A stretch of DNA of 51,827 nucleotides from the NCBI GenBank assembly GCA_036703275.1, contig DATNPK010000062.1, positions 1 through 51,827 on the forward strand, read 5' to 3'. Positions 1 to 7,446 of this stretch are shown one piece after another (positions within the stretch are counted from its first letter, which is position 1; every line of letters begins with the position of its first letter). The notes beneath the pieces are model-generated. The model saw nothing but the letters and a program-made list of their open reading frames with translations, was not told where the DNA came from and ran no database searches. This DNA is from Coleofasciculaceae cyanobacterium (lineage in GTDB: Bacteria > Cyanobacteriota > Cyanobacteriia > Cyanobacteriales > Xenococcaceae). Both the position numbers and the translations under genes were made by a program.

Positions 1-71
1 ATTTTCTTTTCACCTCGATGATAAGCTTTGACTGCTTTTTCTCTTAAATCGTAGCCGTATGGAGCTGGCAT
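1..71 (-). CDS. IS630-type transposase, N-terminal fragment (runs off window)
   Basis: ATG at 69-71 on the minus strand. The 23 visible codons begin MPAPYGYDLREKAVKAYHR, the helix-turn-helix start typical of cyanobacterial IS630 transposases. The reading frame is open to the edge. It is identical to the copy at the right edge. Function (DDE transposition) is inferred from the family only, since the catalytic part is not visible. Confidence 0.75.
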   Translation of the reverse strand, partial: MPAPYGYDLREKAVKAYHRGEKK

Positions 72-141
72 TTTCTTAATCTTCTCTTTCTGCCTCAATT
101 TTAGGACAAAAATGTCCTAACACAACTACGTATTGCTATAC
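1..141 (-). mobile_element. IS630-family element, left-edge partial copy
   Basis: These 141 bases are the exact reverse complement of the last 141 bases of the window (51687-51827). The block holds a terminal sequence (reading TAGCAATACGTAG inward), a short leader with the inverted motif AGGACAaaaaTGTCCT, and the 5' end of a transposase gene. Identity stops at 142, so this is the element's outer end. A TA dinucleotide at the boundary fits the TA target of the IS630/Tc1 group. The rest of the element lies outside the window. Confidence 0.85.
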
Positions 142-614
142 ATTTAATAGTCAAACTAGTTAATAATTTTGTTTATTTTATTGGTTTATCTATATAAAGA
201 ATAGTTTTCCAAAGTGTTTATCGCTTTTTTTCTGAATTGTGGCATAATTAATCAAAATTTTACTATATTCAATAAATCAGTTTTTTTTCTGAGGTACTAG
301 TCGATAATATTAGGTAAATTATATAGATATAAAACAAAGTAAAATTAGCGATCGCCTTTTAGGTTAATTCTAAATAACTAACTGTAGTTGTAGCATATTA
401 TTAAAATAATATATAAATAAAAAAGCTTTAAAGACAATAGCTAATCAACCACTTGTAATTGTTTAGTAACTAGAATGAAATATAATTTTTAAGAATTACA
501 TTTTGGTCAAAAATAATCATAATACCATTGCTACTTGTCGTTTGCATGAGCATAGAGCAAAATTATGTTTAGAGTCTTTAATTAATTGATTAAAAAAGAT
601 ATATCCCTAAAATT
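142..614. other. AT-rich gap, no gene seen
   Basis: Very AT-rich DNA between the IS630 end and the first intact gene. It holds one HIP1 site (GCGATCGC) near 350 and short AT palindromes. I see no coding frame, tRNA or clear terminator. The promoter of the downstream response regulator presumably lies here, but no confident box is visible. Confidence 0.5.
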
Positions 615-1286
615 ATGACCAGAATTCTCGTAATTGAAGACGAACTATTTGTTAGAGAAAATATTGTCGATCTTTTAGAAGCAGAAGAATTTGAAGTTTT
701 TAGTACCGAAAATGGTATTTTGGGTATTTTATGGGCGCAAGAAAATATCCCCGATCTGGTTATTTGTGATGTAATGATGCCAGAAATTAACGGACATGAT
801 GTTTTAGCCGAAATGCGTGATTTACCTGGCACAGAACTAACGCCATTCATTTTTCTAACGGCAATGGCTGATAAAGGCGATATTAGACACGGTATGGAAC
901 TGGGAGCAGATGACTATTTAACCAAGCCGTTTACAAGAGAAGAGTTGCTCAATGCCATTACCTCCCGCTTGCTAAAACAAGCAAAATTGATGAAGCAATA
1001 TAACGAAGAGCAACAAAAAACTAAAGCTTTAGAGCAGAAAGTTAGAGAATTAGAAGCACTACAGATCAAAGACGAATTATCCCAGGAATTGCAACAGGCT
1101 CTATTGAAAATAAGTACTGCAATTAACTTAATTACCAAAATTCAGCCAGGACAAAAGCGCGATCGCAATCTGAAAATTATCCGCAGAACTTGTGCGGCAG
1201 AAATTGCTTTAATCGGGCAAGCTCCTAACCTAAAATTTCGAATCTGCGCTCAAAATCAGACACTTGCGCTAATTTTGCAAGATTAA
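615..1286 (+). CDS. Response regulator: receiver domain plus coiled coil, no DNA-binding domain
   Basis: The product is 223 residues. Residues 1-120 are a CheY-like receiver with all key positions: acidic pair E8/D9, phospho-acceptor D52 in the CDVMMPE motif, T82 and K104. Residues ~125-165 are a charged, Gln/Glu-rich coiled coil, followed by a helical tail to 223 that resembles a kinase dimerisation helix but has no obvious phospho-His. There is no recognisable output domain, so it probably works by protein-protein contact with a partner kinase or effector. A terminator follows directly, so it is likely monocistronic although the ammonium transporter lies just downstream on the same strand. 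Its partner kinase is not in the window. Confidence 0.85.
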   Translation: MTRILVIEDELFVRENIVDLLEAEEFEVFSTENGILGILWAQENIPDLVICDVMMPEINGHDVLAEMRDLPGTELTPFIFLTAMADKGDIRHGMELGADDYLTKPFTREELLNAITSRLLKQAKLMKQYNEEQQKTKALEQKVRELEALQIKDELSQELQQALLKISTAINLITKIQPGQKRDRNLKIIRRTCAAEIALIGQAPNLKFRICAQNQTLALILQD

Positions 1287-1331
1287 ATTAAAGAAAGCAT
1301 CGCGCCCATAGAGCCAGCTGCTAAAATTTTT

Positions 1332-1366
1332 AACCAGGATGTTCCAAAATATTCCTTGGTTTTTTC
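1332..1366 (+). terminator. Rho-independent terminator after the response regulator
   Basis: AACCAGGA pairs with TCCTTGGTT (one bulge) across a short AT loop and is followed at once by TTTTTTCT. It sits 46 bases after the response-regulator stop and 86 bases before the ammonium-transporter start. Confidence 0.65.
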
Positions 1367-1451
1367 TCTTGGTTATAATTAATTATTTTTTCGATTGTCG
1401 CCTAATCAGCCTAAGATTTTAAGACAGTAGTATTACAATTAAGTTCTTAAA

Positions 1452-2939
1452 GTGGCGATCGCATCTAAATCTAATTATCAATTTATTGGTTTATTTATAA
1501 CCAGCTTGCTTCTATTAGTTTTTATCGAACCAGCGATAGCTCAAGTGTTGCAAAATAAAGAACCAAAAAATACTGAAACTCTTTGGTTAATCGTAGCTGG
1601 CAGCCTAGTGTTTTTTATGAATGCGGGCTTTGCTATGTTAGAAGCAGGTCTGTGTCAGACCAGAAACTCGACTAATGTCTTAGCCAAAAATCTAATTGTC
1701 TCCTGTATATCTATCTTGGCTTTTTGGATGCTAGGTTTTGGTTTGATGTTTGGCAATGGCAACTCTTGGATTGGGTCAACAGGTTTTTTCTTTAAGGCTT
1801 TCGATCCGCCTTTACAAGTTGACTTAGGCAATAGTTTTGATAGCCTGCTGTTACTTTATCCCGAACAACCGTCGATGGTGGCGTTCTTTTTTCAGTTGGT
1901 TTTCGCGGGAACTGCGGCTACCATTGTTTCTGGAGCAATGGCAGAAAGGGTTAAATTCTGGGCATTTTTCTGGTTTAGTTTTCTCTTGGTAGCGATCGCT
2001 TATCCAATAACTGGTCGCTGGGTTTGGAATCCTGTTGGCTGGCTCGCAACCAACTTTAATTTTCTGGATTTTGCTGGAAGTACTGTAGTTCATTCTGTTG
2101 GTGGCATGGCGGGACTGGTAGGAACGATTTTAATTGGGCCTCGTCGAGGTTGGCAAGGCTATAATCCTGATGAAGCTAGGGGCAATCAATTTTCAGCTCG
2201 TCCTCAAGACTTTAGCTACTACAATCTTTCCTTATCTACTTTAGGCTGTTTAATTCTCTGGTTAGGCTGGTTGGGCTTTAACGGTGGCTCGGCGCGATCG
2301 GTGGCTGATGCACCTCATGTAATTGCCACCACTATGTTAGCGGGCGCATCGGGAGGAGTTTTTATTCTATTGCTGCGAGGTTTGCGCAGTCAGAGACTTA
2401 GACTACCTCTGGTAATTAACGGTATTTTAGGCGGATTAGTCAGTATCACCGCCTCTTCGGTTTACGTTAGTCTAGCCGTAGCAATGCTGATTGGTGCTGT
2501 TGGCAGCCTGTGGATCATTGTGATCGAGCAATTATTGGCAAAATTACGCATTGACGATCCTGTCGGTGCAATTCCCGTTCATTTAGGTTGCGGTATTTGG
2601 GGAACTCTTGCCACGGGTTTGTTTGCGAATCAGCTACCCTTATACATCGATGAACCGATCGCTCGAACCGAGCAAATAATTAATCAAGCTGTAGGTATTG
2701 TGGCAATTAACGGCACAATTGTAGTTTTGAGCTTGAGCTTTTGGCTGACGATCGGCTTGGCAATTTATGCGATCGAATCACTCAATCGCAGATTAGGATC
2801 TGCTCCTGCTTCAGCAATCTCAGGTGACAGCTTAAACTCTAGCTATGAAGGATTATATAAGTATCTACACCTTGCCAGAACGGGAATCAGAGTATCTCAG
2901 CAAGAAGAGACTTCAGGAAGCGATGGAACTTTCTCTTAA
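1452..2939 (+). CDS. amt: Ammonium transporter (Amt/MEP/Rh family)
   Basis: The product is 495 residues with about eleven hydrophobic segments; it mediates ammonium uptake across the inner membrane. The start is GTG at 1452, giving an N-terminal hydrophobic segment (~12-30) that looks like a cleavable signal ending AIAQ. The Amt signature NAGFAMLEAGLCQ is at 57-69. The twin pore histidines appear as H214 (VVHSVGG) and H377 (IPVHLGCGIWG). The C-terminal tail of about 45 residues is Ser-rich and short, with no fused kinase domain. I looked upstream for an NtcA box (GTA-N8-TAC) and did not find one. No glnK/PII gene is adjacent. The family call is secure; substrate preference is inferred. Confidence 0.95.
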   Translation: MAIASKSNYQFIGLFITSLLLLVFIEPAIAQVLQNKEPKNTETLWLIVAGSLVFFMNAGFAMLEAGLCQTRNSTNVLAKNLIVSCISILAFWMLGFGLMFGNGNSWIGSTGFFFKAFDPPLQVDLGNSFDSLLLLYPEQPSMVAFFFQLVFAGTAATIVSGAMAERVKFWAFFWFSFLLVAIAYPITGRWVWNPVGWLATNFNFLDFAGSTVVHSVGGMAGLVGTILIGPRRGWQGYNPDEARGNQFSARPQDFSYYNLSLSTLGCLILWLGWLGFNGGSARSVADAPHVIATTMLAGASGGVFILLLRGLRSQRLRLPLVINGILGGLVSITASSVYVSLAVAMLIGAVGSLWIIVIEQLLAKLRIDDPVGAIPVHLGCGIWGTLATGLFANQLPLYIDEPIARTEQIINQAVGIVAINGTIVVLSLSFWLTIGLAIYAIESLNRRLGSAPASAISGDSLNSSYEGLYKYLHLARTGIRVSQQEETSGSDGTFS

Positions 2940-2941
2940 TG

Positions 2942-2976
2942 TCAGATTACTAATAGCTAAAAACAAACTAATCTGA
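2942..2976. terminator. Bidirectional hairpin between convergent genes
   Basis: TCAGATTA (2942-2949) pairs perfectly with TAATCTGA (2969-2976) across an A-rich loop. It fills the gap between the ammonium transporter (plus) and the PP2C regulator (minus), so it may end both transcripts. The stem is AT-rich and there is no strong T-run. Confidence 0.4.
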
Positions 2977-2977
2977 A

Positions 2978-4111
2978 CTACGAAAAATCTATTTGCAAAA
3001 TTGATAAATCATCTTCAAATTGAAAATTAGGATGCCACGTTCTAACGTACTGTAGTAGTCTTGGTAAATCTCGCTTGGGATTTTGCTGATATTTTTTGAG
3101 CAGATCGATCAAGCGGTCTAATCCCCAGTGAGAGTTGGCTTGTGGTTCAACCTCATAAATTCCATCGCTAAACACGTACAGGCTGGATTGAGCAGCAATC
3201 TTACAAGAAGCATTAACATATTCGATGTCGGGAAACATTCCTACAGGTACTCCTGGGGTTTTTAGTCTTTGTTCTGAAGTTCTGAAGGTTGATGTTAAGA
3301 GAATTGCTGGAGGATGCCCTGCACTAGAATAAGTCAGACTACGAGTTTGTCGGTCATAAACTCCATACCAGATAGTAAAATACTTATCATTGCGATCGCT
3401 CATCTGAAAAGTTTGGTTGAGTGCCCGCAATACCGTGTTGGGTTGATAATAATCTACGTTATTCAAACCACGAGATCTTAAAAGATTAATCACCGCCAAC
3501 GAAGGCAAACTCGCCCGTAAACCATGTCCTGAAACGTCTAGTAAGTAAAAAACCAAATGGCGATCGTCTAACCAAAAATAATCAAAGCTATCTCCCCCAA
3601 GCTGGCGTGAAGGAATAAAACAGGCATCAATCTTCAACGATGGATGTTGAAGTGGTTCAGGCAAGATAGTACTTACATACTCTGCTGCTTCTGCTAGTTC
3701 GGCTTCAAGCAGCTGCTTTTGATTTTGTAGATCCCGACTCAACTGATGCAAGCGTAGACCAGCTCTAACTCTAGCTTTTAGCTCGTGCATCTCAATCGGT
3801 TTGCATAAAAAGTCATCTGCACCAGCATCCAAACCTTTTACTCGATCTTCGATTGAATCTAAAGAGGTTAAAAGGATAAAAAACGTGGTAGATAATTCAG
3901 GAGTAGATTTAATCTGACTACAGACTTCTAAGCCATTTTTGCGGGGCATAATCCAGTCACAGATAATCAAAGCTGGACGAATTGCTTTGGCTTTAATTAA
4001 CCCTTCTTCTCCATCACTTGCTAAGGTGATATCATAACCCTGCATCATTAAAGTTCTCTCTAAAAGCAGTTGAGTTGTAGAATCATCATCAATGATTAGA
4101 ATTTGAGCCAT
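2978..4111 (-). CDS. Receiver-domain PP2C phosphatase (RsbU-type response regulator)
   Basis: The product is 377 residues. Residues 1-120 are a receiver domain with D8-D10, phospho-acceptor D52 (CDWIMP), T82 and K104. A linker helix (~120-155) follows, then a SpoIIE/PP2C serine phosphatase domain (~160-377) with metal-binding motifs GGDSFDYF, LLDVSGHG and FSDGIYEV plus the YSSAGHPP strand. Proteins of this build dephosphorylate an anti-sigma-factor antagonist (STAS protein) in a partner-switching cascade, with activity set by phosphorylation of the receiver. A decayed RsbW-type kinase lies ~490 bases away on the other strand, which fits such a module having been broken here. Its antagonist is not visible in the window. 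Confidence 0.92.
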   Translation of the reverse strand: MAQILIIDDDSTTQLLLERTLMMQGYDITLASDGEEGLIKAKAIRPALIICDWIMPRKNGLEVCSQIKSTPELSTTFFILLTSLDSIEDRVKGLDAGADDFLCKPIEMHELKARVRAGLRLHQLSRDLQNQKQLLEAELAEAAEYVSTILPEPLQHPSLKIDACFIPSRQLGGDSFDYFWLDDRHLVFYLLDVSGHGLRASLPSLAVINLLRSRGLNNVDYYQPNTVLRALNQTFQMSDRNDKYFTIWYGVYDRQTRSLTYSSAGHPPAILLTSTFRTSEQRLKTPGVPVGMFPDIEYVNASCKIAAQSSLYVFSDGIYEVEPQANSHWGLDRLIDLLKKYQQNPKRDLPRLLQYVRTWHPNFQFEDDLSILQIDFS

Positions 4112-4599
4112 AGTGAGTGTATTGACAGTTTTTTATCTAATGACCACAGGGTATGGCAATCTTCGCTGAATAGCCACCAGACCCCCCGCGCCTGGTTCAG
4201 CCGTTCCTTCAATTCTACAGGTCGAAACAAACGCAGCGTATTTTGCACTCAATCTAACAATGAACGCATTGCGATCAAAGTTACCCTAAAATGCTGACCC
4301 CTCAAGCCAACGAGACTTGTAGAGCTCGTAGCAAAGACGGTACTTTTCTACAACGGAATGCTCTCCAAAGAAAGCTGACCAAGAGAAGGAAAGTAGATCA
4401 AAAAGCGCAATCAATAATGAATGCTAGCCAAAGATTACTAAGCAGTCTCTAGAAACAGCTAAGTCGCCTTGCTAAACTAAAGGATATTAATTAATAATCA
4501 TCATATATCTGAGCATACAAAAAAAGAAAAAATATAAGTGGGATAGAGTTTACCCTACCACAACCACTTTTGAGGTAAAAATATTTTTGCCTGTCATGT
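4112..4599. other. Gap without a recognisable gene
   Basis: 488 bases between the PP2C regulator and the RsbW remnant. A short plus-strand frame at 4165-4297 (ending KVTLKC) and another from ATG 4291 (about 51 codons, basic) are open, but neither has a recognisable domain or a good ribosome-binding site. They are most likely degenerate sequence belonging to the broken locus downstream. Confidence 0.4.
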
Positions 4600-5049
4600 T
4601 TGATCGAGGCGCAAAATAAGTTAAAAGTCTTACGAAACATCAAAATTATAGTTCCCAGCGATTTGAAAGCATTAGACCAAATGCTATTGCAATTCAATCA
4701 AATTTATTAAGATTCGATACCTTTTAAAGACTAACTACAGTGCAGATTAGCTTTAGCTGAAGGCTTTACTAACGCCGTACGGCACGCTCATAAAGATTTA
4801 GCTTCGGATGTTCCAATCTTAATAGAAGTACTGCTCAAAGAAACAGCTATGGAAATCAAAATTTGGGATTATGGTTTTGCTTTTGATTTACATAGTTATA
4901 TTGCGAAAATCTGCCAAAAACACAATAATTGGCTTGCCAGTGGTCGTGGCATTCCTATCTTAAACAAGATTTGTGATCGTTTGGATTACTATCGTACCGA
5001 ACAGCAACCCAATTGCTTACTAATTATTAAAAAATTTACTAACTATTAG
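4600..5049 (+). pseudogene. RsbW-type anti-sigma factor kinase, broken by two in-frame stops
   Basis: One plus-strand frame reads through the whole segment and matches the HATPase_c_2 (RsbW/SpoIIAB) family. Its N-terminal part includes VPSDLKALDQMLLQFNQIY, the N-box is EGFTNAVRHAHKDL, the G1 box IWDYGFAFD, and the end GRGIPILNKICDRLDYYR. Two TAA codons interrupt it, at 4708-4710 (after NQIY) and 4732-4734 (after PFKD, where homologs usually have Trp). No ATG exists at the expected start; TTG at 4600 is the nearest candidate. The G1 box reads DYGFAFD where DYGxPFD is usual. Intact relatives bind ATP and phosphorylate a STAS antagonist. An ATG at 4849 opens only the last 66 codons and lacks the N-box, so it would not give an active kinase. 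Confidence 0.8.
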
Positions 5050-5126
5050 TAGCAAGTAATGAGTAAAACTTCTGACTTGTGACTGACTTGGGCCTAGCGA
5101 TCCTAGTTGCCATCTAGTTTGGCTAT

Positions 5127-5696
5127 TCAATCTTTGACTATAGTATCTTCTACCATACTGCTGTTTTCAGAAAAACTATTGTTAATTATAGTATCTTCAA
5201 TAACTACCGTATCTTGAGCAGATTTTTTATTAGAAAAAGCAGGTTTATATTCAGTTCTTTCGCAGCTACGATATTTTAAAAATTGGCTATTATCAGTACT
5301 ATAGGTAATATAGCTATAAGAGATTTTTATGTCATTACCAATACGAATAATGTCTCCAGAAACTAAACGATGAAGCGGTTTTTCATTGCCGTTGATTACA
5401 ATCCCATTACGACTTCTTTTTCTCTTACCTTTGCCATCAATAATCCAGTACGAATAGTCAGCTTTGTCTCCACCTTCGGTATATCTCATCCAGGCCACAG
5501 TAGCATGATGGCGAGAAGCTAGAGGATCAGTGATTACTAAGTCGTTATGTGGATGGCGACCAATAGAAAATACGTTGGAATTCAGGGAAACAGCCCGTCT
5601 CGATTCTGGCGATTCCACAATTAATACGTGTTTCCCTTTAGATAAGTCAGCCTTGTTTAAATTGACTAAAGTTAGTTTGAATTTGGGGTCGACCAT
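5127..5696 (-). CDS. FHA-domain protein with Thr-rich tail
   Basis: The product is 189 residues. Residues ~20-120 form a forkhead-associated domain with the phosphothreonine-binding core SIGRHPHNDLVITDP, then SRHHA and NGIVINGNEKP. The last ~35 residues carry repeated Asp/Glu-Thr-Ile/Val motifs (DTVV, EDTII, EDTIV) with no other fold. FHA domains bind phosphothreonine peptides, so the tail may be a phosphorylation site or self-ligand; that is inference. It has no transmembrane segment or signal peptide. It stands alone on the minus strand between the RsbW remnant and dnaE. Confidence 0.85.
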   Translation of the reverse strand: MVDPKFKLTLVNLNKADLSKGKHVLIVESPESRRAVSLNSNVFSIGRHPHNDLVITDPLASRHHATVAWMRYTEGGDKADYSYWIIDGKGKRKRSRNGIVINGNEKPLHRLVSGDIIRIGNDIKISYSYITYSTDNSQFLKYRSCERTEYKPAFSNKKSAQDTVVIEDTIINNSFSENSSMVEDTIVKD

Positions 5697-5966
5697 CTGG
5701 TTGAATTATCTAATTTATATCTAATATTGAGCTATAACTAAGGCGACACAAAGTAGCTTTGATACTTATTAATTCTCGAGACCGAAAGGGAGACTAATTA
5801 CATGAACACCTAAAAACTAAACCATAATTTTATTTAACTTTGTTAACTATATTTTAATCTAAAAAAATCGATCGGCAATGTTATTTACTGTATAGGGATT
5901 ACATCATTTGTGTGATTAAATGTCATCAGTAAAATTATGCAATAGTTATTTTATTGAGTAGCATTA

Positions 5967-7310
5967 CTAGGGTATCAATGTTTTGCAGTGAGCCATAAAT
6001 CCTGCATCTTTTAAAGAAGCGATCGCAGCTGTTTCATTCTGCACCCAAAATTTTTGTCCGAAGCGAATAAATTGTCTGTGTTCTCCTTTGCCTATAGCTG
6101 CGATTACGGGAATTTTAAATTTGTTCTGTTCGACAGACTGCTGTTCTAAAATTGTTTTTAAATAATTACTTTTTGCCCGATCTAAAGCCTGTTCGGGAGT
6201 AATTTCTAACATCAGCATTTTTACCTGTTCTACTGCTTCGGCATCATCAATGATTAGCTGATATTTTTCGTTTCGCTGTTGTGCTTTCCCCCAAACAATT
6301 AATTGTTTGCCTTCTTGTAATAATGGTTCTAATTCTTGATAGGTACTAGGAAAGATTGTTCCCTCGGCTTCGCCTGTAATGTCTTCCATCTGCACAAAAG
6401 CCATCGGATCACCTTTTTTGGTAATAATTTTTCTAACTGAACTGAGCATTACTACCGCACTAATTTTTTGTCTGGCTTTTGGTTCAGATAATGCACTTAA
6501 GCTAATCGGTGACAAGATTTGTGCTGCTTGATGAATTGATTTGAGGGGATGATCGCTGATATAAAAACCGATGTATTCCTTTTCTAAGCGCAGTTTTTCC
6601 TGGAGAGGATAATCTTCTACGACAGGAGTAGTAGGTGCTTGTTCAAAAATATCCTGAGACTTCTCTTGCCCTGCCATACCGTTCATCATGTCAAATAAAT
6701 TGAGTTGACCACTGGCTCTCTCTTTGCTGCGTTGTTGCGCCCAAGAGATAATCACATCAATGTCGTTAATTAACTGTCGGCGATTGGGCTGTATTAAGTC
6801 AAAAGCACCACAATAAATCAAAGTTTCTAAGGCTCTACGGTTAACGGTGCGTAATTCTACCCGTTCACAAAAATCTGCCAGCGATTTGAATTCCCCATCA
6901 GTATTTCTCGCACTGAGAATATTTTCAATCGCGCCCTGCCCCAAGTTTTTAACTGCCGATAAACCAAACAAAATATGGTTGTCGTCTAAGGGTAAAAAAT
7001 CTTCCCCAGAACGATTGATGTCGGGAGGCAAAATGATTATGCCCATTTTCTGAGCATTTTCCCGATAGCGATCGACTTTATCCTGAATTCCGCTGCTAGC
7101 AGTTAGCAATGCGGACATATATTCAACAGGATAATTAGCTTTGAGATATGCAGTTTGATAGGTTACATAAGCATAAGCAGTGGAATGTGACTTATTAAAA
7201 CAGTTAGATGCCACCATGCCGTTAGCCAACAAAAAATTATGCTCCTGGGCTACGCCAAGATCATATACAGCTTGTTTACCTAATAATTGACGACTGACAA
7301 TTTTTACCAT
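5967..7310 (-). CDS. dnaE: DNA polymerase III alpha subunit, C-terminal half with split intein C-part
   Basis: The product is 447 residues. Residues 1-36 (MVKIVSRQLLGKQ to NGMVASN) are the C-terminal half of the cyanobacterial DnaE split intein, ending in the catalytic Asn36. Cys37 (CFNKSHSTAYAYVTYQTAYL) is the +1 extein residue. The extein continues with the polymerase C-terminal region, helix-hairpin-helix segment and OB fold (SSVRKIITKKGDPMAFVQMED). The N-half, with the polymerase active site and intein N-part, must be encoded elsewhere, and the two are joined by trans-splicing. I chose ATG 7310 rather than the longer TTG frame from 7373 because the family starts exactly at this Met. The intein splice residues look intact. 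It is divergent from hflX with 136 bases between. Confidence 0.95.
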   Translation of the reverse strand: MVKIVSRQLLGKQAVYDLGVAQEHNFLLANGMVASNCFNKSHSTAYAYVTYQTAYLKANYPVEYMSALLTASSGIQDKVDRYRENAQKMGIIILPPDINRSGEDFLPLDDNHILFGLSAVKNLGQGAIENILSARNTDGEFKSLADFCERVELRTVNRRALETLIYCGAFDLIQPNRRQLINDIDVIISWAQQRSKERASGQLNLFDMMNGMAGQEKSQDIFEQAPTTPVVEDYPLQEKLRLEKEYIGFYISDHPLKSIHQAAQILSPISLSALSEPKARQKISAVVMLSSVRKIITKKGDPMAFVQMEDITGEAEGTIFPSTYQELEPLLQEGKQLIVWGKAQQRNEKYQLIIDDAEAVEQVKMLMLEITPEQALDRAKSNYLKTILEQQSVEQNKFKIPVIAAIGKGEHRQFIRFGQKFWVQNETAAIASLKDAGFMAHCKTLIP

Positions 7311-7446
7311 GACTAATGCAAAGGAATCTAAATAAGTTACAAGTTGTGACTCAGTGCCAATTTGTTGAGTCAAAAGAGACGTAAAATCGTTAAAATCACA
7401 TTATCTTCGTAAAGATCTAAACACTCTTAAGTTTGAGGCAACGCCT

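Noticed and set aside
1287-1451. NtcA box upstream of the ammonium transporter.
   Set aside because: The only GTA...TAC candidate (near 1427) has a 4-base, not 8-base, spacer.
7311-7373. Upstream TTG extension of the DnaE C-half (21 more residues).
   Set aside because: The split intein C-part starts exactly at the Met encoded at 7310, and the extension has no resemblance to the family.
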